In this document: positions 18,086 to 27,093 of the stretch, one piece after another
Layout of the letters: each line of letters opens with the position of its first letter
Numbering within the stretch: the stretch's first letter is position 1
DNA from: Rhodanobacteraceae bacterium ZG21-1
GTDB taxonomy: Bacteria; Pseudomonadota; Gammaproteobacteria; Xanthomonadales; Rhodanobacteraceae
Assembly (NCBI GenBank): GCA_021390615.1
Contig: JAJEJU010000025.1
Coordinates: forward strand, 186,001 to 250,000
Direction of reading: 5' to 3'
DNA: 64,000 bases
Notes under the pieces: generated by a model
Databases searched by the model: none
Seen by the model: only the letters and a program-made list of their open reading frames with translations
What the model was told of the DNA's origin: nothing
Made by a program: the position numbers and the translations under genes

Positions 18086-18849
18086 TGGCTCACCTCCGCC
18101 GGCAGACCCCAGTGCGCCTCGTAGCGCGGACCGAGGAAGGTCAGGCCGGAGGACGGCGCGGTCGGCCCGGCGACGCTGCGGTCGCGGCCGGCCAGCAGTT
18201 CGGCGATCCAGGCGCCAGGCTGCTCGCCGCGCCCGACCGGAAGCAGCGAGCCGACGATGTTGCGCACCATGTGGTGCAGGAAGGCATTGGCCTCGATCTC
18301 CACCGCCACCTGATCGTCGCTGCGGTGCACGCGCACCGCGATGACCTGGCGCCGCGCATGCGCCGCCTGGCAGGACACCGCGCGGAAGGCGCTGAAGTCG
18401 TGTTCGCCGAGCAGCGCCTGCGCCGCTTCATGCATACGCTGCGCATCCAGTGGATGGCGCTCCCAGGTCACGTAGCGCGCATCCAGCGCGGCGCGCACCG
18501 GTCGATTGAGGATGGTGTAGCGGTAGCGCCGGCTGCGCGCGGAGAAGCGCGCGTGGAAATCGTCCGGCACCAGCCTGCCCCACAGCACGGCGACGCTGGA
18601 CGGCAAGCCGGAACAGGCCCCGAGCACCCAGCCGCGCAGGTCGCGCTGCGCCTCGGTATCGAAATGCACCACCTGGCAGCGCCCGTGCACGCCGGCGTCG
18701 GTGCGCCCGGCACAAGTCACCTCGATCGGCGCGTCGGCGACGCGCGACAAGGCACGCTCCAGCGACGCCTGCACGGTATGCCCGTGGCTGAGTCGCTGCC
18801 AGCCGAGGAAGTCGGTGCCGTCGTATTCGATGCCGAGGGCGATGCGCAT
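18082..18849 (-). CDS. truA: tRNA pseudouridine(38-40) synthase
   Basis: Makes pseudouridine at positions 38-40 of the tRNA anticodon arm. The 255-residue protein starts [19 protein letters not shown] and contains the catalytic Asp in [20 protein letters not shown], plus [19 protein letters not shown] and [19 protein letters not shown], all TruA signatures. It overlaps trpF by four bases at its 3' end. The fimV transcript upstream ends at a strong terminator, so truA needs its own promoter between the two genes. Confidence 0.96.
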   Translation of the reverse strand: MRIALGIEYDGTDFLGWQRLSHGHTVQASLERALSRVADAPIEVTCAGRTDAGVHGRCQVVHFDTEAQRDLRGWVLGACSGLPSSVAVLWGRLVPDDFHARFSARSRRYRYTILNRPVRAALDARYVTWERHPLDAQRMHEAAQALLGEHDFSAFRAVSCQAAHARRQVIAVRVHRSDDQVAVEIEANAFLHHMVRNIVGSLLPVGRGEQPGAWIAELLAGRDRSVAGPTAPSSGLTFLGPRYEAHWGLPAEVSQ

Positions 18850-18990
18850 GTAAAAACCGATGACCAAAGGACGCGGACGCGGAAAAGTCCTGCCTGATCG
18901 AACCAACCGGCGAGCGGCACGGACGAACCGGCAAGGATAAATCCGGCTCAGTGTACGTGCTCGGCCCGCCGGACACGATGCAGCGCCCGC

Positions 18991-19022
18991 AAAAACATCG
19001 GGCCGGCATGGCCGGCCCGATG
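18991..19022 (-). terminator. Intrinsic terminator of fimV
   Basis: A perfect 12-bp GC-rich stem (CATCGGGCCGGC / GCCGGCCCGATG, loop of three) is followed, in the fimV direction, by TTTTT. It lies 29 bases beyond the fimV stop and before truA, and so separates fimV from the truA-trpF transcript. Confidence 0.85.
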
Positions 19023-19050
19023 CGCCATCGATGCTAGTCGGCGAGCCGCT

Positions 19051-21369
19051 TTAATGCAGTTCGTCGAGCAGGCGACGGGCCATGTCGCGCTGCATCTGGC
19101 TGCCTTCCTGCAGGACTTCCTCCAGCATCGCGCGGGCGCCGTCCGGATCGCCCATGCCCATGTAGGCACGCGCCAGATCCAGCTTGGTGTCGCTGGGGTC
19201 GTCGCTGTAATGCTCGTGAGCTTCCGGTTCGGCTGCGTGCTCGGCCTCGTGCTCCCCGGCAGGCTCGTCGAAGCGCCAGCGCGACACCGGCTCGTCACGC
19301 GGTGCCGGCGGCTCGGCGCGAGCAGGCGTCCCGGCATGATCGTCGCGATGAGTCAGGTTGAAGTCGTAGCGGTGCTCGCCGCTGATCGAACGCGTCGAGG
19401 CGGGCGGCTCTTCGTCGGCCGCGTAGCGATCCAGGTCGAACGGATGCAGCGCCTCGTGCTCATCACCGCGCGCCGGCGCGCGGAACGGCGGCGGCGTGGG
19501 CGTCGAGCGCGCGTTGGCGAACAGCGGATGTTCCGGCGCGAGGTCGCGGCCCATGCGCAGCACTTCCTGCCACTCTTCCTGCTCGGGGTCGCTGATGTGC
19601 GCCTGCATGGCTTCCGCGGCCGCTTCGAAGTGATCGACGTCGCGTCGACCGTAGTAGAGGCTGACCAGTTCGAGATGCAGCTCCACGTTGTCCGGGTGCT
19701 CGGCCAACTGGTCGAGCAGTTCGTCCTGGTCGGCGTCGCTGCCGCCGTGCGAGCTCAGCACGTCGTCGCTGAAGCGATCGGCCAGCGAAGGGCCGGCCTG
19801 GCGGCCGCCGTTCTGGACTGCGCCGGCCGACTTGCGGCGGCCGCGCAGCAAGGCCAGCAGCAACAGCACCACCACCGCGCCAGCCCCGGCGATCCAGGCC
19901 CAGGTCTGCATGTACCACGGCGCCTCGGCGGCCGGCGCAGCCGGTCGCGGCGTGGCATGGACCGGCGCGGGCTTGGCCTGCACCGGCACGGCCGGCGTGC
20001 TGGCCACCGGCACCGCCGCAGCATGCGCGGTCGCGGCGGCGGCCGGCTTGGCCGAACTCGCCGCAGACGGCTGCGGCGTGGGCACAACGGCCACTGCCGG
20101 CTTGTTAGCCGCAGGCGCGGCCGGATGCGTGGTGGCGGCTACGGCCGGAGCCGGTGCCTGAGTCGGGGTTGGAGCGGCGACGGGTGCCGGCAGCGTCGCG
20201 GGCGCGGCCGCCTGCGGCGGCAGGCCGGCAGTCTTGCGCGCCTCGGCCAGCTTGCTCTGCAGCTCGGCGATCTGGCTGTCCTTCAGCGAGAGCAGACGCT
20301 GATCCTTGCTGTTGATGTCCTCCAGGTCCTTGACCCGCGACTTCAGCTCTTCGCTCTGCTGCTGCAGCGAGGTCAGCTCTTCCTGGTTGTGCTGCGCAGC
20401 CTTGCCCTTGCCGCCGGCGCCGCCGTTCTGCGCCGGCGCCAGGGCCAGTCGGTCCTCGTTGCCGCCGCCGGCTGTGGGCGAGCTGGTGCTGGAACGGGTG
20501 CCGGCATCGGCCACCGCCACCGGGGTGTGGGTGGCGCCGTTGCGCCAGTCGCCGTTCTGCTGCTGCACCTTGGCCAGCGCCTCGGCGGCGGCCACCGCCT
20601 GCGCATCTTGCGCGGAGGGCACGCGCAGCACGGCGCCGGTCTTCAGGGCATTGATGTTGTCGCGGTAGAAGGCATTCGGGTTGGCCTGCTTCAGCGCCAG
20701 CATCATCTGGTTGACGTCCACGCCCGGCGGCGAGGTGAGACGGGCGATGCCGGACAGGCTCTGGCCACGCTCGACCGGTCCGTACTTGCCGTCGCTGGTG
20801 ACCACCGAGTGCTGCTCGGCATGCGCCTGGGCCTGGGGCTGGGTCGGGGCGGGCGTCGACGAAGGCGCTGCGGGCTTGGCGGACGCGGCCGCACGGCGCG
20901 AGGTTTCCGCGCCGGCATCCTGGTGTACGCGGCCGCTGCCGCTGGTCGACGACGAACGGGGCACCGGCGCCTGCGCGACGCTGCCCGGCGGATCGAGCAG
21001 GATGGTGTATTCGTGGGTGCTGTGGCCGGCCGTGCTGCCCACCTCGATCAGCAGATCCAAGTAGGGGTCGTTGACCGGCACGCTGCTGGTGATGCGGATC
21101 AGCCGGTGGTTGCCGTTGCCGACCACGGTGAACAGCAAGGGCATGGTCGGCCGGTTGCTGATGTTGGCCCGCTCGAAGACCACGTTCGAGGCCAACTGAG
21201 CACTGAGATTCTGCCCCTCGGCCGGATTGGCCAGGGTCACCGGAATCTCCGCCAGCAACGGCTGGCCCAGGGCCGAACGTATGTGGATCTGCCCCAGCTC
21301 CAGCGCAGCGGCCTGGCTGCTGCCCAGCGCCAACGCCAAAAGCAAAGACAGCTTCAACGGACGGTTCAT
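19051..21369 (-). CDS. fimV: FimV/HubP-type polar and type IV pilus assembly protein
   Basis: FimV is an inner-membrane hub with a periplasmic peptidoglycan-binding part, needed for type IV pilus assembly, twitching and pole organisation. The 772-residue protein shows the layout in order: signal peptide, the FimV N-terminal domain (LELGQIHIRSALGQPLLAEIP), a LysM domain near 190-255 (VERGQSLSGIA), a coiled coil (LTSLQQQSEELKSRVKDLED), a long Ala/Pro-rich linker, one membrane helix (WIAGAGAVVVLLLLALL), and an acidic cytoplasmic part with TPR-like and C-terminal FimV motifs (DTKLDLARAYMGMGDPDGARAMLEEVL). The start ATG lies 10 bases after GGGGAG. Position between asd and truA matches Pseudomonas. 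Confidence 0.93.
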   Translation of the reverse strand: MNRPLKLSLLLALALGSSQAAALELGQIHIRSALGQPLLAEIPVTLANPAEGQNLSAQLASNVVFERANISNRPTMPLLFTVVGNGNHRLIRITSSVPVNDPYLDLLIEVGSTAGHSTHEYTILLDPPGSVAQAPVPRSSSTSGSGRVHQDAGAETSRRAAASAKPAAPSSTPAPTQPQAQAHAEQHSVVTSDGKYGPVERGQSLSGIARLTSPPGVDVNQMMLALKQANPNAFYRDNINALKTGAVLRVPSAQDAQAVAAAEALAKVQQQNGDWRNGATHTPVAVADAGTRSSTSSPTAGGGNEDRLALAPAQNGGAGGKGKAAQHNQEELTSLQQQSEELKSRVKDLEDINSKDQRLLSLKDSQIAELQSKLAEARKTAGLPPQAAAPATLPAPVAAPTPTQAPAPAVAATTHPAAPAANKPAVAVVPTPQPSAASSAKPAAAATAHAAAVPVASTPAVPVQAKPAPVHATPRPAAPAAEAPWYMQTWAWIAGAGAVVVLLLLALLRGRRKSAGAVQNGGRQAGPSLADRFSDDVLSSHGGSDADQDELLDQLAEHPDNVELHLELVSLYYGRRDVDHFEAAAEAMQAHISDPEQEEWQEVLRMGRDLAPEHPLFANARSTPTPPPFRAPARGDEHEALHPFDLDRYAADEEPPASTRSISGEHRYDFNLTHRDDHAGTPARAEPPAPRDEPVSRWRFDEPAGEHEAEHAAEPEAHEHYSDDPSDTKLDLARAYMGMGDPDGARAMLEEVLQEGSQMQRDMARRLLDELH

Positions 21370-21560
21370 TGCATGCTCCCCACCTGCCCCTACGGTTTCA
21401 CAGGCCGCCACCACCCTGTTGGGGGCCCGAAACGATGCGTCACTTTAGTTAGATGTCAGTCAATCAACAATAGTCCCGGCAAGTGCTTGCGACACTTTGC
21501 TGGACCCGTGTCTCAATCCTTGGGCTCCGTGCCGCGAGGAAAACCGGGCCTATGGCCCCC

Positions 21561-21848
21561 TCAGTGCTGCGCCGCCGGCCGGCTCTGCAGCGCCTGCAAC
21601 TGGCGCTGCAGCTCGGCGATGTCCTGATCCTGCTGCTGCAGCTTGGCGCCGGCCTGGCCGTTCTTGGCCTCCAGACCGGTCACCTGCTGCTGCAGCTTCG
21701 CCACTTCGGCCTGGCGCCGGGCCAGCTTGCCGCCCGCCGCCGGAGCGGCCTGGGCCGTCGCTGCCTTGGCCGGCGCCTCGTCAGCCGCCAGCGGCGCCGC
21801 CGCCAGGGCCAGCACGACGCATGCCAGGGCGCAGCGGACCGAGGTCAT
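21561..21848 (-). CDS. Small exported coiled-coil protein coupled to asd
   Basis: A 95-residue protein with a signal peptide (CALACVVLALAAAPLAAD), an Ala/Lys-rich spacer, and one coiled coil of about 50 residues with heptad-spaced Leu/Val (RRQAEVAKLQQQVTGLEAKNGQAGAKLQQQDQDIAELQRQLQ, split here only by length). Its ATG shares one base with the asd stop (TGATG), so it is translated with asd. It could be a periplasmic structural or scaffold protein. The coiled-coil character recalls part of FimV, encoded next, but no homology is claimed. I do not know its function. Confidence 0.7.
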   Translation of the reverse strand: MTSVRCALACVVLALAAAPLAADEAPAKAATAQAAPAAGGKLARRQAEVAKLQQQVTGLEAKNGQAGAKLQQQDQDIAELQRQLQALQSRPAAQH

Positions 21849-22876
21849 CAGAGATAGTCCTCGACCAGCAGTTCGGCGATCTGCACCGCGTTGAGCGCGG
21901 CGCCCTTGCGAATATTGTCCGAGACCACCCACAGGTCCAGCCCCTTGTCGTGCGAGATGTCCTCGCGGATGCGGCCGACGAAGACCGGGTCCTTGCCGGC
22001 GGCGTCGCCGACCGGGGTGGGATAGCCGCCCGCCTTGCGTTCATCCTGCACCACCACGCCGGGCGCCTGTTCCAGCAGCTCGCGCGCCTGCTCGGCGCTG
22101 ATCTTGTCGCGGGTCTCGATGTGCACCGCTTCGGAATGGCCGTAGAACACCGGCACGCGCACCGCCGTGGGATTCACCTGGATGGTCTCGTCTTCCAGGA
22201 TCTTGCGGGTTTCCCACACCATCTTCATCTCTTCCTTGGTGTAGCCGTTCGCCTGGAACTCGTCGATGTGCGGGATCACGTTGAAGGCGATCTGCTTGGG
22301 AAACTTCTTCTGCTCGACGTCCTGGAAGTTGAGCATGGCCGCAGTCTGCTTGCCCAGCTCTTCCATGCCGGAGCGGCCGGCGCCGGACACCGACTGGTAG
22401 GTGGCCACGTTGATGCGCTCGATGCCTACCGCGCGATGGATCGGCGCCAGCGCCACCAGCATCTGCATGGTCGAGCAATTCGGGTTGGCGATGATGCCGC
22501 GGGTGGTGTAGTGGGCGATCGCGTGCGGATTAACCTCGCTCACCACCAGCGGGATGTCGTCCTGGTAGCGGAACTCCGAGGTGTTGTCGATCACTACCGC
22601 GCCGGCCGCCGCAGCGCGCGGCGCGTGTTCGCGGCTGACCGAGCCGCCGGCGGAAAAGAACGCGATGTCCACGCCGTCGAAATCGTAGTCGGCGAGGTTG
22701 CGCACGGTGACCTGCTTGCCGGCGAACTCGACCTTGTCGCCGGCCGAGCGTTCGCTGGCCAGCGGCACCAGCTCGCTGATCGGAAACTCGCGCTCGGCCA
22801 GGATGGCCAGCAGGGTTTCGCCCACGGCGCCAGTTGCGCCGACCATCGCCACCTTATAGCTGCTCTTCTTGCTCAT
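21848..22876 (-). CDS. asd: Aspartate-semialdehyde dehydrogenase
   Basis: Reduces aspartyl phosphate to aspartate semialdehyde with NADPH, feeding lysine/diaminopimelate, methionine and threonine synthesis. The 342-residue protein has the NADP-binding VAMVGATGAVGETLL, the FFSAGGSVS loop, the active-site Cys134 in IIANPNCSTMQM, YQSVSGAGRSG, and the general-base region with VRVPVFYGHSEAVHIET. The stop overlaps the start of the coiled-coil gene. A TATACT -10-like hexamer lies 52 bases upstream. Asd-aroC-prmB proximity is conserved in related bacteria. Confidence 0.97.
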   Translation of the reverse strand: MSKKSSYKVAMVGATGAVGETLLAILAEREFPISELVPLASERSAGDKVEFAGKQVTVRNLADYDFDGVDIAFFSAGGSVSREHAPRAAAAGAVVIDNTSEFRYQDDIPLVVSEVNPHAIAHYTTRGIIANPNCSTMQMLVALAPIHRAVGIERINVATYQSVSGAGRSGMEELGKQTAAMLNFQDVEQKKFPKQIAFNVIPHIDEFQANGYTKEEMKMVWETRKILEDETIQVNPTAVRVPVFYGHSEAVHIETRDKISAEQARELLEQAPGVVVQDERKAGGYPTPVGDAAGKDPVFVGRIREDISHDKGLDLWVVSDNIRKGAALNAVQIAELLVEDYL

Positions 22877-22927
22877 GATCCGCTTCGCACAGGTTGGGTG
22901 AAGCCGCGCTTCGCCGCAAAGTCATCG

Positions 22928-22933
22928 AGTATA
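22928..22933 (-). promoter_or_regulatory. Candidate asd -10 box (TATACT)
   Basis: TATACT on the minus strand lies 52 bases before the asd ATG, next to a 7-bp inverted repeat (CGTCCGG / CCGGACG, 22934-22951) that follows the dehydrogenase stop. No good -35 is seen. The hairpin could end the upstream transcript and the hexamer could start a separate asd transcript. Confidence 0.3.
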
Positions 22934-22958
22934 CGTCCGGATGGCCGGACGGTGGCGC

Positions 22959-23954
22959 TTATTTCGCCAGCACGGCAGGGTTGATCGGCGTGGGCGGCCG
23001 GCCCGCGCGGGGACCGCGGCCCAGCGCCGCGATCAAATTGTCGGCCGCCAGGCTGGCCATGGCGCGGCGCGTATCGGCCGTGGCGCTGGCGATATGCGGG
23101 CTCAGCACCACGTTGTCGAGCTTGAGCAGATCCGCATGCACCGCCGGCTCGCCTTCGAACACATCCAGCCCCGCCGCGCCGAGTCGCCCTTCGCGCAAGG
23201 CCGCCGCAAGCGCGGCGTCGTCGACGATGCCGCCGCGGGCGATGTTCACCAGCACCGCCGTCGGCTTCATCGCAGCCAGTTCCGGCGCACCGATGGCGTG
23301 ACGATTCTCCGGCGTGAACGGCAGCACCAGCACCAGATGGTCGGACTCGCGCAACAAGGTGGGCTTGTCGACGTAGCGCGCGCGACAAGCCTGCTCCAAC
23401 TCGGCCGGCAGCGGCCGCCGGTTGTGATAGCTCACCGCCATGCCGAAGCCGGCCGCGCGGCGCGCCACCGCCTGCCCGATCCGGCCCATGCCGAGGATGC
23501 CCAGCGCCTTGCCGTGCACGTCGACGCTCAGCCAGTCGTCGAAGCGCATGCCCTGCCAGTGCCCGGCGCGCAGCCAGCGCTCGGCGGCGCTCACCCGTCG
23601 CGCCGCCGCCAGCAGCAGCGCCCAGGCATAGTCGGCCACGCTTTCGGTGAGCACGTCGGGGGTGTTGGTCGCGACGATGCCGGCAGCGTTCAGCGCATCG
23701 ATGTCGAGATTGTTGTAGCCGACGCCGAGATTGGCGATCGCCTTCAGCCGACGGTTGCCGGCAAGCACGGCTGCGTCGACCCGATCGGCCAGCCCCAGCA
23801 GGGCGCCGTCCACTTCGGCCAGCTTGGCGCGCAGCTGCTCGGGGCTGCGGCGCTGGTCCTCGCTCTCGGCCAACACCTCGAAATGCTCGGCCAGCTTCGC
23901 CACCACTTCGGGGAAAAGCGGGCGCGAAACCCAGACTCGCTGCGGGTGATTCAT
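22959..23954 (-). CDS. D-2-hydroxyacid dehydrogenase (glyoxylate/2-ketogluconate reductase type)
   Basis: A 331-residue NAD(P)-dependent dehydrogenase. It has the Rossmann motif GKALGILGMGRIGQAVARRA (near residue 150), NLGVGYNNLDIDA, the catalytic Arg in LVNIARGGIVDD, Glu in GLDVFEGEP and His in LSPHIASAT. This pattern fits the GhrB/TkrA group acting on glyoxylate, hydroxypyruvate and 2-keto-gluconate. PdxB and SerA relatives are less likely because the C-terminal extensions are missing. Start MNHPQRVWVSRPLFP is preferred; an ATG five codons upstream is possible. It lies 49 bases after aroC on the same strand. Confidence 0.85.
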   Translation of the reverse strand: MNHPQRVWVSRPLFPEVVAKLAEHFEVLAESEDQRRSPEQLRAKLAEVDGALLGLADRVDAAVLAGNRRLKAIANLGVGYNNLDIDALNAAGIVATNTPDVLTESVADYAWALLLAAARRVSAAERWLRAGHWQGMRFDDWLSVDVHGKALGILGMGRIGQAVARRAAGFGMAVSYHNRRPLPAELEQACRARYVDKPTLLRESDHLVLVLPFTPENRHAIGAPELAAMKPTAVLVNIARGGIVDDAALAAALREGRLGAAGLDVFEGEPAVHADLLKLDNVVLSPHIASATADTRRAMASLAADNLIAALGRGPRAGRPPTPINPAVLAK

Positions 23955-24003
23955 GTCGATCGTACCCATCGATGGTCGCCGCATGGCCCGCGGCGACGCC
24001 TGC

Positions 24004-25128
24004 TCAGGAAAGTCGCGGCGCAACCTCGCCCACGTCGCCGCACTGGGCGCGGTGACGCAGCGCGTGGTCCATCAGCACCAGGGCCATCATCGCCTCGGCG
24101 ATCGGCGTGGCGCGGATGCCTACGCAAGGATCGTGGCGCCCCTTGGTCACCACCTCCACCGGTTCGCCGGCCAGGTTCACGCTGTGACCGGGAATCAGGA
24201 TGCTCGAGGTCGGCTTCAGCGCGATCGAGGCGATCACCGGCTGGCCGGTGCTGATGCCGCCCAGGATGCCGCCGGCATGGTTGGAGGCGAAACCGTCCGG
24301 GCGCATCTCGTCGCGGTGCTGGCTGCCACGCTGGCCGACCGCGGCGAAGCCGTCGCCGATCTCCACGCCCTTCACCGCGTTGATCGACATCAGCGCCGCG
24401 GCCAGGTCACCGTCCAGCTTGCCGTAGATCGGCTCGCCCCAGCCCGGCGGCACGCCTTCGGCCACCACGCTGACGCGCGCGCCCACCGAATCGCCGGACT
24501 TGCGCAGCGCATCCATGTATTTCTCCAGCGCCGGTACCTGCGCTGCGTCCGGCCAGAAGAACGGGTTCTGTTCCACCGCCTCCCAGTCGAAGGCCTGCGG
24601 CAGCAGTTCGCCCAGCTGGGCCAGGTGCCCGCGCACGCGCACGCCATGGCGCTCGGCCAGCCATTTCTTGGCGATCACCGCCGCCGCCACCCGCATGGTG
24701 GTCTCGCGCGCCGAGGAACGGCCGCCGCCGCGCGGATCGCGGATGCCGTACTTCTGCCAGTAGCTGTAGTCGGCATGCCCAGGGCGGAAGGTCTGTGCGA
24801 TATCGCCGTAGTCCTTGCTGCGCTGATCGGTGTTGCGGATCAGCAAGGCGATCGGCGTACCGGTGGTGCGTCCCTCGTACACGCCGGAAAGGATCTCCAC
24901 CTCGTCCGCCTCGCGCCGCTGCGAGGTATGCCGGCTCTTGCCGGTGGCGCGCCGATCCAGGTCGTGGCGAAACTCCTGCTCGTCGAGCGGCAGCCCCGGC
25001 GGGCAGCCGTCGATCACGCAGCCGATGGCCGGACCGTGGCTTTCGCCGAAGGTAGTGACGGTGAAGAGCTTGCCGAAGGAATTGCTGGACACGGGCGCGG
25101 CGCTGCGTGGCTGGGACGGAAGAGCCAC
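24004..25128 (-). CDS. aroC: Chorismate synthase
   Basis: Converts EPSP to chorismate, the last common step to aromatic amino acids. Visible signatures are [23 protein letters not shown] split over residues 14-36, [24 protein letters not shown], the FMN-binding [13 protein letters not shown] and [17 protein letters not shown], and [16 protein letters not shown]. Length is 374 from this ATG. Family members usually start just before SSNSFGKL, and a GTG at 25092 would give exactly that, so the true start may be 12 codons later. The gene supplies chorismate to the trp genes in this window. Confidence 0.96.
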   Translation of the reverse strand: MALPSQPRSAAPVSSNSFGKLFTVTTFGESHGPAIGCVIDGCPPGLPLDEQEFRHDLDRRATGKSRHTSQRREADEVEILSGVYEGRTTGTPIALLIRNTDQRSKDYGDIAQTFRPGHADYSYWQKYGIRDPRGGGRSSARETTMRVAAAVIAKKWLAERHGVRVRGHLAQLGELLPQAFDWEAVEQNPFFWPDAAQVPALEKYMDALRKSGDSVGARVSVVAEGVPPGWGEPIYGKLDGDLAAALMSINAVKGVEIGDGFAAVGQRGSQHRDEMRPDGFASNHAGGILGGISTGQPVIASIALKPTSSILIPGHSVNLAGEPVEVVTKGRHDPCVGIRATPIAEAMMALVLMDHALRHRAQCGDVGEVAPRLS

Positions 25129-25342
25129 AGCTTAACCGAAGCGCAGGGCCGGTTCCGTGCGCGCGGGCGCCCGATGGGATCGCTGCGCGAGAGGTCGGTG
25201 GCACTTCGCGACGCCCCTTTGCCCAGGCCGGCGCCAAGGCCGCATGCACCGTGGCATCACACAGCTCGATCGCCGAACGTTGCAATCCCGGCGCCAGCGA
25301 ACCGGCCGGCACGCCGCCTTCGCAGGAGCGGGACTCGTGGCG

Positions 25343-25891
25343 CTATCGTTGCTGCCGAAGCGCCTGCCACTCCCGCGCCAGCAGGCCGAACACCATGTCG
25401 TCCACCCACTCGTCGCGCAGCTTCAGGCTTTCGCGGAAGTGCGCTTCCTGACGCAGGCCCAGGCTGCGCAGCAGCGCCACGCTGGCCTGGTTGCGCGGAT
25501 CGACCGACGCGCAGACCCGGCGCCGGCCCTGCTCGACGAAGACCCAGTCCAGCACCGCGCGCAAGGCTTCGCCGGCATAGCCGCGGCGTTGCTGCGCCGG
25601 CGCCAGGCTGATGCCGAACTCGACCGCCGCTTCGTCGTCCGCAGGCAAGCAGATCCCGAGGTCGCCGATCAGCCGGCCGTCCTCGCGCAGGCGGATCGCG
25701 CGCTGGGTCCAGCCGCCCGAGGTCGTCGCCGGCTGCGCCTGCGCAGCGACGAAGGCTTCGGCCTCGGCCAGCTCGGTCGGCCACCAGCCCTGGTAGCGCG
25801 CCACTATCGGATCGCTGCGATAGGCGTACAGCGCCGCAGCGTCCTCGACGCGCAGCAGATCGATGCGCAGTCGCGCCGTTTCGCCATGCAT
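25343..25891 (-). CDS. GNAT acetyltransferase, RimJ/RimL-like
   Basis: A 182-residue acetyltransferase of the RimJ/RimL-like type: TARLRIDLLRVEDAAALYAYRSDP, RLIGDLGICL, the acetyl-CoA pyrophosphate loop QQRRGYAGEALRAVLDWVF, and NQASVALLRSLGLRQEAHFRES. Such enzymes acetylate N-terminal amino groups of proteins or small amines; the substrate cannot be assigned. The ATG lies 11 bases after the prmB stop, so it is co-transcribed with prmB. A further upstream extension in the frame only overlaps prmB and is not used. Confidence 0.85.
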   Translation of the reverse strand: MHGETARLRIDLLRVEDAAALYAYRSDPIVARYQGWWPTELAEAEAFVAAQAQPATTSGGWTQRAIRLREDGRLIGDLGICLPADDEAAVEFGISLAPAQQRRGYAGEALRAVLDWVFVEQGRRRVCASVDPRNQASVALLRSLGLRQEAHFRESLKLRDEWVDDMVFGLLAREWQALRQQR

Positions 25892-25902
25892 CAGGCTAGC
25901 GC

Positions 25903-26835
25903 CTAGACCTGCTTGCCGCGGCGCGCCGCAGCGGCAGCACGGATCACGGCGGCGTGCTCGAGCAGGTCGCGCCGCTCCAGCACGAACACGCCCATCGCGC
26001 CGACCTTGAACTCGACCCACACGAAAGGCACTTCCGGCAACAGGGCGGCCAGGGCGTGCTCGCTCTCGCCCACCTCGACGATCAGCAGGCCGTCCTCGCT
26101 GAGATGCTGCGCTGCTTCATCGAGCATGCGCAGGCACAGATCCAGGCCGTCCTCGCCCGAAGTCAGGCCGAGCTTGGGCTCGTGGACATACTCGCCCGGC
26201 AGTGCGGCGTATTCGTCTTCGGTGACGTAGGGCGGATTGGAGACGATCAGATCGTAGCGGCGTCCCTGCAACCCGCCGAACAGATCCGACTTAACCGCCT
26301 CGACCCGATCTTCCACGTGCTGGAACGCGATGTTCTCGCGCGCCAGCGACAGCGCTTCGTCGCTGACGTCGGCGATGTCCACCTGCCAGGCCGGGTTGTA
26401 CTCGGCCATCGCGATGCCGATGCAGCCCGAGCCGGTGCACATGTCCAGCGCGCGCTCGACCGTGCGGCCATCCAGCCAGGGCGCGAAGCCCGACTCGATC
26501 AGCTCGGCGATCGGCGAGCGCGGCACCAGGGCGCGGCGATCGCTCTTGAATTTCAGCCCGGCGAACCAGGTCTCGCCGACCAGGTAGGCCACCGGCAGGC
26601 GCTCGCCGATGCGTCGCTCGATCAGCGCCAGCACCCGCTCGCGCTCCTCGATGGTCAGCCGGCCCGCGCCGTAGGCCGGCGGCAGATCAGGCGGCAGGTG
26701 CAGGCTGGCCAGCACCAGGTGGGTGGCCTCGTCGATCGGGTTGTCGTGACTGTGGCCGAAGGTCAGCCCCGCCGCCGAAAAGCGGCTGGCACCGTAGCGG
26801 ATGAAGTCGATGATGGTGGCGAGTTCGGCGGTCAC
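25903..26835 (-). CDS. prmB: Ribosomal protein L3 N5-glutamine methyltransferase
   Basis: Methylates a glutamine of ribosomal protein L3 using S-adenosylmethionine. The 310-residue protein starts at a GTG (MTAELATIIDFIRYGASRF), which matches the PrmB N-terminus; GGGA stands upstream. Motifs are the SAM loop DMCTGSGCIG (131-140), the acidic loop DIADVSDEAL, and the catalytic NPPY (200-203) in VSNPPYVTEDEY, followed by LALFSGEDGLD-like GLTSGEDGLD, which separates PrmB from PrmC. A TATACT -10 lies 32 bases upstream. PrmB next to aroC is a conserved arrangement. Confidence 0.94.
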   Translation of the reverse strand: MTAELATIIDFIRYGASRFSAAGLTFGHSHDNPIDEATHLVLASLHLPPDLPPAYGAGRLTIEERERVLALIERRIGERLPVAYLVGETWFAGLKFKSDRRALVPRSPIAELIESGFAPWLDGRTVERALDMCTGSGCIGIAMAEYNPAWQVDIADVSDEALSLARENIAFQHVEDRVEAVKSDLFGGLQGRRYDLIVSNPPYVTEDEYAALPGEYVHEPKLGLTSGEDGLDLCLRMLDEAAQHLSEDGLLIVEVGESEHALAALLPEVPFVWVEFKVGAMGVFVLERRDLLEHAAVIRAAAAARRGKQV

Positions 26836-26866
26836 GGCGGTCCCATCCGTCAGCAAAAGACCGGCA

Positions 26867-26872
26867 AGTATA
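26867..26872 (-). promoter_or_regulatory. Candidate prmB -10 box (TATACT)
   Basis: TATACT on the minus strand, 32 bases before the prmB GTG, with a weak -35-like TTCGGT 17 bases further upstream. It is the best promoter candidate for the prmB-GNAT pair. Confidence 0.4.
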
Positions 26873-26953
26873 CGGCCTGCCGGCCCGGCACCGAATGTTT
26901 CAGCCAGATTGCACTGGCCCTGCGTCAACCGTTAGGGTTGCCGTGCGTTCATC

Positions 26954-26971
26954 CCTGAAATCGATTTCAGG
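26954..26971. promoter_or_regulatory. Perfect 18-bp palindrome, candidate operator
   Basis: CCTGAAATCGATTTCAGG is a perfect palindrome in the divergent gap between prmB and the sulfotransferase-like gene, AT-richer than its surroundings. Symmetry with no loop favours a dimeric repressor site over an RNA hairpin. No dedicated regulator gene is adjacent. Confidence 0.45.
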
Positions 26972-27019
26972 TTCGCCCGCCCGAACTCGTCGCAAGCAGG
27001 CCCCGAGACCTCGCACGAC

Positions 27020-27055
27020 CCGTCGGACGGAGCAATCCGAGGATTACACCGACGG
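27020..27055 (+). repeat. Nested inverted repeats in the leader of the sulfotransferase-like gene
   Basis: CCGTCGG (27020-27026) pairs with CCGACGG (27049-27055). Inside, AATCC (27034-27038) pairs with GGATT (27041-27045). If transcribed, this forms a two-stem structure ending 38 bases before the ATG at 27094, so it could affect translation or message stability. Confidence 0.35.
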
Positions 27056-27093
27056 TGAGAAGGATCTCCAGGGGAACCTAGCGTGGAACAAGC

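Noticed and set aside
19054-21627. 857-codon rightward frame opposite fimV
   Set aside because: Composition (Arg/Gly/Gln-rich) is the complement of the Ala/Pro-rich fimV; fimV has full domain support.
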